A stretch of DNA of 64,000 nucleotides from Hyphomicrobiales bacterium (GTDB lineage Bacteria > Pseudomonadota > Alphaproteobacteria > Rhizobiales > Rhizobiaceae): the NCBI GenBank assembly GCA_900468285.1, contig UBTF01000009.1, positions 1 through 64,000 on the forward strand, in the 5' to 3' direction. Below the pieces are notes generated by a model that made no database searches, was not told the origin of the DNA, and worked only from the letters and a program-made list of their open reading frames with translations. The translations under genes and the position numbers were made by a program. Of the stretch, positions 29,924 through 39,147 are shown in pieces; the stretch's first letter is position 1; each line of letters begins with the position of its first letter.

Positions 29924-32548
29924 ATGGACAGAGTGAATTCAGCGACGTTCCACGGTCGTGATAACCGCTTCGTGCTGACGGCATTTGTAATGCGCCAGGT
30001 CATGGCCCTGTGTGGTTTCGGCATCCTTGCCGCTCTGGCGCTCGGCATGACGGCCTTGGCCACATGGAATGTCGCAGACCCGAGCCTGTCCTACGCGACC
30101 GGTAACGAGCCCACCAATCTGCTGGGTCACGGAGGAGCCATCTTCGCCGACCTGATGATGCAGTTTCTCGGCCTTTCAGCTCTGATTGCCATGCTTCCAA
30201 TCCTCGCATGGGCCTTCGCGCTCATTTCGGGCCGCCGGTTCAACCGTATTCCTGCCCGCCTCGTCGCATGGATCAGCGGTGCAGTCATTGCCTCGGCATC
30301 CCTTGGCTGCTTTCCCGCTCCGCTGACATGGCCTCTGCCGAACGGCATTGGCGGCGTTGTCGGCGACATGATCCTGCGCTTTCCTGCCCTTTTCATCGGC
30401 GCCTATCCTACGGGCACTTTCGCAACCGTCCTGGGCATCGCATTTGCAGCCCCGGCTGCCTGGCTCATGCTGTTTGCGGCAGGTCTTCTCGGCCACCCGG
30501 ATGAAGAGGATGAATTCGCCTTGGCGCAAGCCTCGGTGCCCGCAAGGGTTAAAAAGGGTCAGATGCCCGCCGATGAGGATGAAGACGATTCCGAAGGCTT
30601 CCTCAGCAACTTCCTGGCGATTGGCGCTGTAACCCACTATTGGTACATTACCCAGGCGCGGTTCCGCCGGCTGTTTGGCATGAAACCGAAATCCATGCGA
30701 AATGAGTTCGAGCAGCCCTATGATTTCAATGATTACGAATTTGGCACGCTGAACGAACCATCGCGCCTCAAGACAGCCATCAACAGGCTGGACCGGGCCG
30801 AACCCTCCTTCGAAGAGCGCGCGGAGGCCCGTGCACGCGGCGAAATGTCTCCGCCGCCGATCTCCATGGGCCACGATGATGATGAGGATGACGAGAGCGA
30901 TTTGTCCGGCGTCCAGTCTGGCGAAGCGAAGTTCTCCGCCCGACCGCCCGCGGGACAGACGCGGATCACCGCCCCCTCTGCCCGGCCTAAACCGAGCGAG
31001 CGGGTTGCGCGCGATGCCCAGGCTTCCTTCATTGCCTCCGACGGCTTCCAGCTTCCCTCGGTACATCTTCTCGCAGAGCCGAAAAGCGTCGTGCGCGATG
31101 CCACCCTGAACGCCGACGTTCTGGAACAGAATGCCCGCAGACTTGAGGGCGTTCTGGAAGATTTCGGCGTCAAGGGAGAGATCATCCATGTGCGCCCCGG
31201 TCCGGTGGTCACAATGTACGAGCTGGAACCCGCGCCAGGCATCAAGTCTTCGCGTGTCATCGGTCTGGCCGATGATATCGCCCGCTCGATGAGCGCGATT
31301 GCCGCCCGCGTCGCCGTGGTCCCTGGCCGCAACGCCATCGGCATCGAGTTGCCCAACAAGATCCGCGAAACCGTCTATCTGCGGGAATTGATTGCATCGC
31401 GTGATTTCGAGAACAACAAGGCCAAGCTTCCCATGTCGCTCGGCAAGACGATCGGCGGCGAAGCCGTTATTGCAGACCTCGCCAAGATGCCGCATCTGCT
31501 GGTGGCCGGCACCACCGGCTCCGGTAAATCCGTTGCCATCAACACCATGATCCTGTCGCTGCTCTACCGCATGACGCCGGAGCAGTGCCGCCTCATCATG
31601 ATCGATCCAAAAATGCTGGAACTTTCCGTCTATGACGGCATCCCGCATCTGCTTTCTCCCGTCGTCACCGATCCGAAGAAGGCCGTTGTTGCGCTGAAAT
31701 GGACAGTGCGCGAGATGGAAGAGCGCTACAAGAAAATGTCGAAGATCGGTGTGCGCAACATCGATGGCTTCAATACCCGCGTTCAGCAGGCGCTGGACAA
31801 GGGCGAAGTACTGACGCGCACGGTCCAGACCGGTTTCGACCGCCAGACCGGCGAAGCCATGTATGAGACGGAAGAATTCGACCTGAAGCCTCTGCCCTAC
31901 ATCGTTGTTATCATCGATGAAATGGCCGACCTGATGATGGTGGCGGGCAAGGACATCGAAGGCGCCGTCCAGCGGTTGGCGCAGATGGCGCGTGCTGCGG
32001 GCATCCACGTCATCATGGCCACGCAGCGTCCGTCCGTCGACGTGATCACCGGAACGATCAAGGCCAACTTCCCGACCCGCATTTCCTTCCAGGTCACCTC
32101 CAAGATCGACAGCCGCACGATCCTCGGCGAACAGGGTGCCGAACAGCTTCTCGGCATGGGCGACATGCTCTACATGGCGGGCGGCGGGCGCATCCAGCGT
32201 GTGCACGGTCCATTCGTGGCGGACAACGAGGTTGAAGACATCGTTGCCTACCTGAAGACTCAAGGGTCACCGGAATATCTCGAATCCATCACCGAAGAGG
32301 ATGAGGACGAAGATGGCGGCGGCCCCGCCGGGACAGGCAACATGGCCGAATCTGACGATCCCTACGATCAGGCCGTCGCCGTGGTATTGCGCGATGGAAA
32401 GGCTTCAACCTCTTACGTCCAACGCCGCCTCGGCATTGGCTATAACCGTGCTGCATCGCTTATCGAACGCATGGAGCAGGAAGGCATAATCGGCCCCGCC
32501 AATCACGCGGGCAAGCGTGAGATCCTGGTTCCGACCGAACAGGACTGA
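29924..32548 (+). CDS. ftsK: DNA translocase FtsK
   Basis: An 874-residue septal DNA translocase that couples chromosome dimer resolution and segregation to division. Four to five membrane segments fill the first 190 residues. An acidic, Pro/Arg-rich linker follows. The RecA-like motor has Walker A GTTGSGKS (about residue 529) and Walker B YIVVIIDEMADLMM. The C-terminal winged-helix gamma domain (VQRRLGIGYNRAASLIERMEQEGIIG) reads polar KOPS sites and XerD. The start is uncertain: GTG 29873, ATG 29909 and ATG 29924 are in frame; 29924 is chosen for its AGG site and because Rhizobiaceae homologues begin near here. Confidence 0.95.
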   Translation: MDRVNSATFHGRDNRFVLTAFVMRQVMALCGFGILAALALGMTALATWNVADPSLSYATGNEPTNLLGHGGAIFADLMMQFLGLSALIAMLPILAWAFALISGRRFNRIPARLVAWISGAVIASASLGCFPAPLTWPLPNGIGGVVGDMILRFPALFIGAYPTGTFATVLGIAFAAPAAWLMLFAAGLLGHPDEEDEFALAQASVPARVKKGQMPADEDEDDSEGFLSNFLAIGAVTHYWYITQARFRRLFGMKPKSMRNEFEQPYDFNDYEFGTLNEPSRLKTAINRLDRAEPSFEERAEARARGEMSPPPISMGHDDDEDDESDLSGVQSGEAKFSARPPAGQTRITAPSARPKPSERVARDAQASFIASDGFQLPSVHLLAEPKSVVRDATLNADVLEQNARRLEGVLEDFGVKGEIIHVRPGPVVTMYELEPAPGIKSSRVIGLADDIARSMSAIAARVAVVPGRNAIGIELPNKIRETVYLRELIASRDFENNKAKLPMSLGKTIGGEAVIADLAKMPHLLVAGTTGSGKSVAINTMILSLLYRMTPEQCRLIMIDPKMLELSVYDGIPHLLSPVVTDPKKAVVALKWTVREMEERYKKMSKIGVRNIDGFNTRVQQALDKGEVLTRTVQTGFDRQTGEAMYETEEFDLKPLPYIVVIIDEMADLMMVAGKDIEGAVQRLAQMARAAGIHVIMATQRPSVDVITGTIKANFPTRISFQVTSKIDSRTILGEQGAEQLLGMGDMLYMAGGGRIQRVHGPFVADNEVEDIVAYLKTQGSPEYLESITEEDEDEDGGGPAGTGNMAESDDPYDQAVAVVLRDGKASTSYVQRRLGIGYNRAASLIERMEQEGIIGPANHAGKREILVPTEQD

Positions 32549-32689
32549 CGAACGGATCGGTTGCGGGGTACCACCCGCTACCCGTCTGATGTCGGCAACC
32601 AAGCCAAGCTTTCGGCGTTATAGCAAACCCCTGATGTCATGAAGCCGCCGCGTTTTTTGGGCATTGAAAAAACGATGAAGGAGAAAAGA

Positions 32690-33355
32690 ATGAAAAAGAC
32701 TATTCCGGTCGTTTCCGCACGGTCCTCTGGCCTTGAAGGCCACATGACGCGACGTGGCGCACTGACCTTGTTTTCAGCAACGGCCGCATTTGCAGCGCTG
32801 CAGCCATTTGCTGCCTTGGCACAGGGCGATGCCACCGCACAAAAAATTGCAAATCATTTCTCTTCTGTGAAAACCATGATGGGCGAGTTCGTTCAGTTCG
32901 GCCCACGCGGTGAACAGACCGGTGGTAAATTCTATATCGCCCGCCCTGGAAAACTGCGTTTCAACTACGAGGATCCCTCGCCGATGCGAGTGATTTCCGA
33001 CGGAAAAAACGTCGTCATCGGCAATAACAAGCTGAAGACTTGGGATCTTTATCCTTTGTCGAAGACACCTCTGAGCCTGCTTCTTGCCGACAAGATCGAC
33101 CTCAACAACCAGAAGGTTCGCGACGTCAAGGAAGAATCCGATCTGACGACCATCGTCCTGGGCGACAAGAGCATATTTGGCGATTCGACCATCACGCTGA
33201 TGTTCGACCCCAAGACCTTCGATCTGCGCCAATGGACAACGACGGATGCCCAGAACAAGGACACGACGGTGATGATCTTCAACGTTCAGACCGGTATGGC
33301 CCTGGACGACAAGGTGTTTGCGATCAACTACGAAGAAGTTCGCGGCAGGGGCTGA
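32690..33355 (+). CDS. lolA: Outer-membrane lipoprotein carrier LolA-like protein
   Basis: A 221-residue periplasmic chaperone that in this family ferries lipoproteins from LolCDE to the outer membrane. The mature part begins near DATAQKIANHFSSVKTMMGEFVQF; GGKFYIARPGKLRFNYEDPSPMRVISDG is the classic LolA core. The ATG at 32690 has AAGGAG eight bases before. The export signal is odd: MTRRGALTLFSATAAFAALQ has adjacent arginines before the hydrophobic stretch, and it sits about 25 residues into the protein, as in a Tat-type leader. A LolA-related protein with another cargo is possible. Confidence 0.82.
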   Translation: MKKTIPVVSARSSGLEGHMTRRGALTLFSATAAFAALQPFAALAQGDATAQKIANHFSSVKTMMGEFVQFGPRGEQTGGKFYIARPGKLRFNYEDPSPMRVISDGKNVVIGNNKLKTWDLYPLSKTPLSLLLADKIDLNNQKVRDVKEESDLTTIVLGDKSIFGDSTITLMFDPKTFDLRQWTTTDAQNKDTTVMIFNVQTGMALDDKVFAINYEEVRGRG

Positions 33356-33497
33356 TCGACGTATCGTCCGCTGTGGGGCCGAATGTAGTCGACCAACTCT
33401 GCTCTTTCGGCGTGAACGTCGGGAGAAAGGGATTCCCGTTTCCCTACCGATGATATAAGCCTGCGCCATCTTTCCCCGTGAAGAATGGAACGCAGGC

Positions 33498-34301
33498 ATG
33501 ACCTTTTCGATAACGACCTGGAACATCAACTCGGTCAGGCTCCGTATGCCGATTGTCGAGCAGTTTCTTGTGCGTTACCAGCCGGATGTCATCTGCCTTC
33601 AGGAAACCAAATGCCCGAACGGTGAATTCCCCCTCAAGCCGCTGAAAGCTTTGGGTTATGAGCACGTCATCATCCATGGTCAGAAGGGATATCATGGCGT
33701 TGCGATCGCTTCCAAACTTCCGATCGTTGAAGATCACCGACAGGACTATTGCGGCATTGGCGACGCGCGGCACATATCCGGCATCGTTCAGGTCGGCGCA
33801 CGCCGCATACGCCTGCATAATTTCTACGTTCCGGCAGGTGGCGATGAGCCGGACCGCTCGATAAATCCGAAGTTCGGTCACAAGCTGGATTTCATCGAAG
33901 AGATGAGGGCTCTCAAGGCCGACACGGTACCAGGCACCTCATCCATTCTCGTCGGCGACCTCAACATCGCACCTCTCGAAAACGATGTCTGGTCTCACAA
34001 GCAACTCTTGAAGATCGTCAGCCATACGCCGGTCGAGACCGAGGGATTGCTGAAAATTATGGAAGAAGGCAACTGGCTGGACCTCATGCGCCTGAAGGTT
34101 CCCGAAAGCGAGAAAATCTACACGTGGTGGAGTTATCGCGCCAAGGATTGGGAGGCTGCCGATCGCGGCCGACGCCTCGACCATATCTGGTCGTCACACG
34201 ATCTTGGACCGGCGCTTGACCGCCTCGATATTCTAAAGGAAGCGCGTGGCTGGAACCGCCCCTCCGACCACGTGCCGGTAACCGCTCACTTCAAGTTCTA
34301 G
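33498..34301 (+). CDS. xth: Exodeoxyribonuclease III
   Basis: A 267-residue endonuclease/exonuclease/phosphatase-fold enzyme that cleaves abasic sites and removes 3' blocks in base-excision repair. Motifs: TWNINSVRLR at the N terminus, the metal ligand E in CLQETK, the tyrosine/catalytic region FYVPAGGDEPD, LVGDLNIAP, RRLDHIWSS and the C-terminal SDHVPV. Length and order match XthA. It is convergent with the cyclic-nucleotide-binding gene, two bases apart. Confidence 0.94.
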   Translation: MTFSITTWNINSVRLRMPIVEQFLVRYQPDVICLQETKCPNGEFPLKPLKALGYEHVIIHGQKGYHGVAIASKLPIVEDHRQDYCGIGDARHISGIVQVGARRIRLHNFYVPAGGDEPDRSINPKFGHKLDFIEEMRALKADTVPGTSSILVGDLNIAPLENDVWSHKQLLKIVSHTPVETEGLLKIMEEGNWLDLMRLKVPESEKIYTWWSYRAKDWEAADRGRRLDHIWSSHDLGPALDRLDILKEARGWNRPSDHVPVTAHFKF

Positions 34302-34303
34302 GT

Positions 34304-34759
34304 TCAGGAAAAACGGCCCTGCAGTGCTGTCGCGCCTGCCGCTAGTGCAGCGATGTTGTCACGAAGGCGAGCCATAACGACATTGGCGACGTCGGGGAAT
34401 TCTTCAATCATGCGATGGAAAAGGATCCGTGTTATGCGGATCACCTCTGAATCCTCTACCGCGACCGCCGTGTATTTGCGCTCGCAGAGCGTAAACAAGG
34501 CAAGTTCCGACAGCATGGTGCCGGCGGAGGTCGTTGCCTGAAGCTCGGGCTGCCCGCCGCGTCCGGAGCTGTAGAGAGAGAAGCCGCCACGGGCGATGAC
34601 GAAAGCGCATTCCGCGGGAGAGTGCTCACGAAACAGAGCCTGCCCCTCGTTTATTCTTCTTCGCTCTGCGCCGAATGCGATCAGCCGCAGCTGATCGTCG
34701 GAGAGTCCCTGAAACAATGGCACTTTCGCCAGAAGCTGAATGTCGTCGTTAAGTGCCAT
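34304..34759 (-). CDS. Cyclic-nucleotide-binding domain protein without a DNA-binding domain
   Basis: A 151-residue stand-alone CNB domain. The beta-roll shows LFREHSPAECAFVIARGGFSLYS, and the phosphate-binding cassette is recognisable as LSELALFTLCERKYTAVAVE with the ligand arginine. There is no helix-turn-helix after it, so it is not a Crp-type activator and should act by protein contact. It lies 113 bases downstream of the cenR-like regulator on the same strand. From memory, Brucella has a cAMP-binding regulatory gene beside otpR, so the pair is probably a conserved unit. Ligand unknown. Confidence 0.78.
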   Translation of the reverse strand: MALNDDIQLLAKVPLFQGLSDDQLRLIAFGAERRRINEGQALFREHSPAECAFVIARGGFSLYSSGRGGQPELQATTSAGTMLSELALFTLCERKYTAVAVEDSEVIRITRILFHRMIEEFPDVANVVMARLRDNIAALAAGATALQGRFS

Positions 34760-34872
34760 CGCGTTTCACGTCCTGAAGTCCCGCAGTCTCAACGGTTTCG
34801 AACAAAAATGCCGTCAAGACAAGTGCCGCACCGAGATATTGCTCGGCGGGCACCTGTGCAAGCTACCGAACT

Positions 34873-35556
34873 TTAGGGAACGATCTTGTAGCCGCCATTC
34901 TCCGTCACCAGCAGCTCGGCGTTGGAGGGGTCGCGTTCGATCTTCTGCCGGAGGCGATAAACGTGGGTTTCCAGCGTATGGGTCGTAACGCCTGAGTTAT
35001 AGCCCCACACTTCTTCCAGCAGCACATCGCGCGTGACCACGGCGTTTCCGGCACGATAGAGGTAACGGATGATCGCCGCTTCCTTTTCAGTCAGCCGGAT
35101 CTTCTTCCCGTCCTCGGTCGTCAGCAATTTCTGACTGGGCTTGAACTGATAGGGTCCGACCGTAAAGACGGCGTCCTCGCTTTGCTCATACTGGCGCAAC
35201 TGCGCGCGAATGCGGGCAAGCAGCACGGCAAAACGAAATGGCTTCGTGACATAATCATTGGCGCCAGCTTCAAGGCCCAGAATGGTGTCGGAGTCGGTAT
35301 CATGCCCGGTCAGCATGATGATAGGCGACTTGAATCCATTCTTGCGCATCAGCTTGACTGCTTCACGGCCATCCATATCGGGAAGACCGACATCCATGAT
35401 CAAAAGATCGACCTGCGTGGATTTAGCAGTCTGGATAGCGGCATTGGCGTTGGCACCGGTCAGAAGAGAGAATTCCTCATAGGGCGACAACTGCTCAGCG
35501 AGCGTTTCGCGCAGGTCGTCATCATCATCCACCAGCAGAAGTGTACGGGCCGTCAT
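34873..35556 (-). CDS. cenR: OmpR-family response regulator, CenR/OtpR-like
   Basis: A 227-residue two-component regulator. The receiver domain has the acidic patch DDDDD (10-14), the phospho-acceptor D55 in LLIMDVGLPDMDG and the lysine of NDYVTKPF. The C-terminal winged helix ends HTLETHVYRLRQKIERDPSNAELLVTENGGYKIV, which is OmpR/PhoB type. Sequence, plus the neighbouring CNB, L,D-transpeptidase and leuC genes, point to CenR (OtpR in Brucella), an envelope and cell-cycle regulator in alphaproteobacteria. The sensor kinase is not here. The symbol is from recall of the family and order, not a search. Confidence 0.75.
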   Translation of the reverse strand: MTARTLLLVDDDDDLRETLAEQLSPYEEFSLLTGANANAAIQTAKSTQVDLLIMDVGLPDMDGREAVKLMRKNGFKSPIIMLTGHDTDSDTILGLEAGANDYVTKPFRFAVLLARIRAQLRQYEQSEDAVFTVGPYQFKPSQKLLTTEDGKKIRLTEKEAAIIRYLYRAGNAVVTRDVLLEEVWGYNSGVTTHTLETHVYRLRQKIERDPSNAELLVTENGGYKIVP

Positions 35557-35607
35557 ATGGTCTCAGCCTTTCCTTATATCGTCAAATATGCCTCACTCAG
35601 GGCATTG

Positions 35608-35624
35608 ATGCACGCATTATAGAC
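35608..35624 (-). promoter_or_regulatory. 17-base motif upstream of cenR, contains TATAAT
   Basis: Minus strand GTCTATAATGCGTGCAT, 52 bases before the cenR start. It contains a perfect -10 hexamer. It is 16/17 identical to the site before the ubiH-like gene (26775-26791). No clear -35 is seen, so an extended or activator-dependent promoter is possible. Confidence 0.4.
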
Positions 35625-35744
35625 ATAACTATGCTTTCGTGAGCTAATTCAGCGGTTTGGCGCCGCTGCGTCAACCCTCCGTCACCTTATAACGCCGAGC
35701 TATGGAGTCACGTTGGCACACCTGCAAAGCAAAATCTCGTGAGA

Positions 35745-36296
35745 ATGATGGTTACTCGCTCAACAAAACCGCAAAAATCAAAATCGGCACTCTTGGTTCG
35801 CCCCGCCCCGCGCAAGCAAAGCAGGGCTTTGCTCCAACTTGGCCACATTACCATTCCGGTTTCCATCGGCCGCAACGGACGAACAGCCATCAAACGCGAG
35901 GGAGACGGAAAAACTCCGATCGCGACCTTGCCGATACTGAGCGGCTTCTATCGCGGCGATAAGGGATCGATGGCCAAAACATCGCTGACGATGCATCGTA
36001 TTCAGAGGAATATGTTGTGGTGCGATGCGCCTTCAAGCCCGAGTTACAATCGGCTGGTCAAAGCCCCGTTCAAAAGCAGCCACGAGGAGATGCTGCGACA
36101 GGATGGACTTTACGACGTTTGCCTCGTTCTGGACTGGAACGTCACCTCGCGGCGTCGCAATGCCGGTTCGGCCATCTTCATGCATATGATCCGGCCGGGC
36201 TATGAGCCGACGGCTGGCTGTATAGCACTTCATCCACGCGACATGCGCCGCGTGCTGCCCTATCTCTGCAAGGGCAGGAAAATTAAGGTGCTCTAG
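35745..36296 (+). CDS. L,D-transpeptidase family protein (YkuD domain)
   Basis: A 183-residue protein with a YkuD-type catalytic domain; such enzymes form 3-3 peptidoglycan cross-links or attach proteins to the wall. The catalytic region reads FMHMIRPGYEPTAGCIALHP: histidine, then Thr-x-Gly-Cys with the nucleophilic cysteine, the variant form (TAGC for SHGC) common in short rhizobial members. REGDGKTPIATLPI is the conserved front strand. There is no clear signal peptide or membrane segment, so export is unexplained. Start uncertain (GTG 35739, ATG 35745 or 35748). It is divergent from cenR. Confidence 0.8.
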   Translation: MMVTRSTKPQKSKSALLVRPAPRKQSRALLQLGHITIPVSIGRNGRTAIKREGDGKTPIATLPILSGFYRGDKGSMAKTSLTMHRIQRNMLWCDAPSSPSYNRLVKAPFKSSHEEMLRQDGLYDVCLVLDWNVTSRRRNAGSAIFMHMIRPGYEPTAGCIALHPRDMRRVLPYLCKGRKIKVL

Positions 36297-36311
36297 GCAC
36301 TCGGTGTGAAA

Positions 36312-36341
36312 TGGCCGGGACCTGTCTGATGGTACCGGCCA
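36312..36341. terminator. Possible hairpin between L,D-transpeptidase and leuC
   Basis: TGGCCGG and CCGGCCA with an inner GACC/GGT form a stem in the 58-base gap of two convergent genes. The T tails are weak on both strands, so this is a tentative shared terminator. Confidence 0.35.
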
Positions 36342-36354
36342 CGAGCTCTTTCGC

Positions 36355-37764
36355 TTATTGCCACTCGCGAATATCGACGAAGTGACCGGCCACAGCGGCA
36401 GCCGCAGCCATGGCCGGAGACACGAGATGGGTCCGGCTTTTATAGCCCTGGCGGCCTTCGAAGTTCCGGTTCGAGGTCGAAGCGCAACGCTCGCCCGGAG
36501 CCAGACGGTCATCGTTCATGGCGAGACACATCGAGCAGCCCGGCTCACGCCATTCGAAACCGGCTTCAAGGAAAATCTTGTCCAGACCTTCCTTCTCAGC
36601 CTGCTCCTTCACGAGGCCTGAACCCGGAACGATCATGGCTGACACGGTCGGGGCCACCTTGCGGCCTTCCACGACCTTGGCGGCTGCGCGCAAATCCTCG
36701 ATACGACCGTTGGTGCAGGAACCAATGAAGACGCGGTCAATGGCAATGTCCGTCATCCTGGTGCCGGGCTTGAGGCCCATATATTCCAGCGCGCGATGCT
36801 TGGAGTTGCGCTTGTTCTCGTCGGCAATTTCATTCGGGTCAGGCACGGTGCCCTGCACCGACACCACGTCTTCAGGTGACGATCCCCACGATACGATCGG
36901 CGGCAGGTTGGCGGCGTCCAGCACCACAACCTTGTCGTAATGCGCGCCTTCGTCTGACTTCAATGTCTTCCAATAGGCGATCGCCTGCTCCAGCACTTCA
37001 CCCTTGGGCGCGCGCGGCTTGTCCTTGATGTAGTCGAAGGTGGTTTCGTCAGGCGCGATCAGGCCAGCGCGCGCGCCGCCTTCGATGGTCATGTTGCAGA
37101 CCGTCATGCGACCTTCCATGGAAAGAGAACGGATTGCTTCACCGGCAAACTCGATGACGTGGCCAGTGCCGCCCGCGGTGCCGATCTCACCGATGATGGC
37201 CAGGATGATATCCTTGGCGGTAACGCCGTCCGGAATTTTGCCATCCACACGCACCAGCATGTTCTTGGCCTTCTTCTGGATGAGCGTCTGCGTTGCAAGA
37301 ACATGTTCCACCTCGGACGTGCCGATACCATGCGCAAGGGCACCGAAAGCCCCATGCGTCGATGTATGGCTATCGCCGCAGACGATTGTCATGCCGGGAA
37401 GCGTAAAGCCCTGCTCCGGGCCGACGATGTGAACGATGCCCTGGCGTTTGTCGCGCTCGGAATAATATTCGACACCGAACTCGGCAGCATTCTGGGCGAG
37501 AGCCTCTACCTGAATGCGGCTTTCCTCGTTCTTGATGCCTTCAAGACGGTCGGACGTGGTCGGTATGTTATGATCGACCACCGCCAGCGTGCGCTTGGGC
37601 GAATGAACCGGGCGACCGGCCATGCGCAGGCCTTCAAAGGCCTGTGGGCTCGTCACCTCATGCACGAGGTGACGGTCGATGTAGAGAAGACAGGTTCCAT
37701 CAGGGTCGCGGTTGACGACGTGATCGTCCCAGATTTTATCATACAGGGTGCGTGGTGCGCTCAT
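36355..37764 (-). CDS. leuC: 3-isopropylmalate dehydratase, large subunit
   Basis: A 469-residue aconitase-family Fe-S subunit; with LeuD it interconverts 2- and 3-isopropylmalate in leucine synthesis. Cluster ligands are seen in FIGSCTNGR and [43 protein letters not shown] is the family signature. The ATG at 37764 ([17 protein letters not shown]) has a GGA site and gives the normal length; the ATG at 37776 has none. leuD is not adjacent, as usual in rhizobia. A leader ORF and hairpin lie just upstream. Confidence 0.97.
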   Translation of the reverse strand: MSAPRTLYDKIWDDHVVNRDPDGTCLLYIDRHLVHEVTSPQAFEGLRMAGRPVHSPKRTLAVVDHNIPTTSDRLEGIKNEESRIQVEALAQNAAEFGVEYYSERDKRQGIVHIVGPEQGFTLPGMTIVCGDSHTSTHGAFGALAHGIGTSEVEHVLATQTLIQKKAKNMLVRVDGKIPDGVTAKDIILAIIGEIGTAGGTGHVIEFAGEAIRSLSMEGRMTVCNMTIEGGARAGLIAPDETTFDYIKDKPRAPKGEVLEQAIAYWKTLKSDEGAHYDKVVVLDAANLPPIVSWGSSPEDVVSVQGTVPDPNEIADENKRNSKHRALEYMGLKPGTRMTDIAIDRVFIGSCTNGRIEDLRAAAKVVEGRKVAPTVSAMIVPGSGLVKEQAEKEGLDKIFLEAGFEWREPGCSMCLAMNDDRLAPGERCASTSNRNFEGRQGYKSRTHLVSPAMAAAAAVAGHFVDIREWQ

Positions 37765-37812
37765 GGCTATATCCATCGAATTTCTGAAAAAGGATTTGGG
37801 TTCGCGAAAAGG

Positions 37813-37833
37813 CTGATAGCGCGTGGCTATCAG
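37813..37833 (-). promoter_or_regulatory. Attenuator-like hairpin in the leuC leader
   Basis: CTGATAGC/GCTATCAG is a perfect 8-bp stem with a 5-base loop; on the minus strand it is followed by CCTTTTCG. It lies about 50 bases before leuC, and the stop codon of the small ORF at 37830 is inside its first arm. Terminator activity is inferred. Confidence 0.45.
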
Positions 37834-37952
37834 GCGAACGTAAGTCGCGTATTAAGCGCCCCGGAAATATCCGCGAAAAAGCGTGCCGGCAGACGCTTGT
37901 GGTCCTGCAGCACGAAAATGTTTTGCGCCAGACATCCAAATTTCGATCCCAT
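37830..37952 (-). CDS. Putative 40-residue leader peptide/small protein upstream of leuC
   Basis: An ORF from ATG at 37952 to TGA at 37830-37832, reading [20 protein letters not shown] then [20 protein letters not shown]. Codon use (CTG leucines, GC-rich third positions) resembles nearby genes. It has five leucines, no run of them, so it is not a classic leucine attenuator peptide. The ribosome site is weak. Its stop lies in the hairpin before leuC, which would let its translation affect that hairpin. Family not recognised. Confidence 0.4.
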   Translation of the reverse strand: MGSKFGCLAQNIFVLQDHKRLPARFFADISGALNTRLTFA

Positions 37953-38024
37953 GACACAGCTTTTAGCAGTTTCCGCGGGCGTCGGCAATTCAAACATTGC
38001 CAGACGCCGACCGGAGAATGTCCA

Positions 38025-39146
38025 TCAAGCCGCAGACATCAGTGTGCGGCGGAAACGGAACAGCGCGATGGTGAAGAACGCTACACCGATCAGCACCAGC
38101 GCTGCCATAAGATGCCAGACGAGCGGGAACCCGGCGCCGCGATACAGGATGGCCTGCGACAATGCGACGAATTGCGTCGAGGGTGATAGCTGCATGACAT
38201 AGCGCAGCCAGTCCGGCATACTCTCCATTGGCGTGGTGCTGCCTGACAGCAGGTTCATGGCAATCAGCACCGGAATGGCGATGAGACCGAACTGCGCCAT
38301 GGAGGTAGAAGCTGTGGCGATGAGGATGCCAAGCGACGTCACCGAGAACTGGTAGAGAACGGCCGCCAGAATGAACAGGCCGAGCGACCCCGCCACTGGC
38401 ACCTTCAACACCTGCCCCACCACGACCACGAGCGATAAGATTGCCGCAACCACGATAACGGTGCCATTCGACCAGATTTTCGCGAACATGATCTCTCCAG
38501 GGCTGACAGGCATGACCAGAAGATGCTCGATGGTTCCCCTTTCGCGTTCACGAATAAGCGCAGCACCGGTCAAAATCACCGACAGCATGGTGACGTTGTT
38601 GATGACCTGCATGACGGCGGAGAACCACATCGACAGCAGGTTGGGATTGAAACGGGCACTGACCACCAGATTGATGGGCGAGGAGGTCTCGGTCTGTGGC
38701 AGGGCGGCAGCCACCTCCTGCTGGACAATGCTCTGGATATAGGCGGCACCGTTGCCCGCCTGGGACATGGCTGTTGCATCGATATCGATCTGAACCGTGG
38801 GCTTGAGACCCTTGATCGTGTCCTGCTCGAAGCCGGGTGGGATTTCCAGAACGAAGACATACTTGCCTCTGTCCATCGCGGCATCGACATCCGTGGCGTC
38901 GATCAGTGCCGGCTCCTTGAAGAACGGCGCGATCAGGCCGTCGCGAAGCCGCTCCGACAATCTGGAGCGATCCTCGTCCACCACAGCGACAGAGGCGTTC
39001 CTGACCTCCATATTGGCGCCCGTCGCCACGGTGTAAATGGCAATGGTGAAGGTATAGACGATCAGCACCAGCATCACGGAATCGGCCCGGAGACTATAAA
39101 GCTCCTTGATGCCGAGGCGCAGAATTCGGGAAAGACTTTGTCTCAT
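38025..39146 (-). CDS. ABC-2 type transporter permease (YhhJ-like)
   Basis: A 373-residue export permease. An N-terminal membrane segment (SVMLVLIVYTFTIAIYTVA) is followed by a large periplasmic domain and five C-terminal membrane segments. The ABC2 signature region is RERERGTIEHLLVMPVSPGEIM. It is the last of three genes; its ATG at 39146 lies one base after the stop of the RbbA-like fusion, so translation is coupled. The longer open frame to 39203 would run into that gene and is rejected. Family members work with the fusion protein and an HlyD adaptor to export drugs or other hydrophobic molecules; the cargo here is unknown. Confidence 0.88.
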   Translation of the reverse strand: MRQSLSRILRLGIKELYSLRADSVMLVLIVYTFTIAIYTVATGANMEVRNASVAVVDEDRSRLSERLRDGLIAPFFKEPALIDATDVDAAMDRGKYVFVLEIPPGFEQDTIKGLKPTVQIDIDATAMSQAGNGAAYIQSIVQQEVAAALPQTETSSPINLVVSARFNPNLLSMWFSAVMQVINNVTMLSVILTGAALIRERERGTIEHLLVMPVSPGEIMFAKIWSNGTVIVVAAILSLVVVVGQVLKVPVAGSLGLFILAAVLYQFSVTSLGILIATASTSMAQFGLIAIPVLIAMNLLSGSTTPMESMPDWLRYVMQLSPSTQFVALSQAILYRGAGFPLVWHLMAALVLIGVAFFTIALFRFRRTLMSAA

Positions 39147-39147
39147 G

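Noticed and set aside
30176..32263. 695-codon open frame antisense to ftsK
   Set aside because: Shadow of the ftsK motor domain; no recognisable protein features.
32560..32602. Nested GGTTGC/GCAACC and GCGGG/CCCGC hairpin as the ftsK terminator
   Set aside because: No T tract follows; pairing could be chance.
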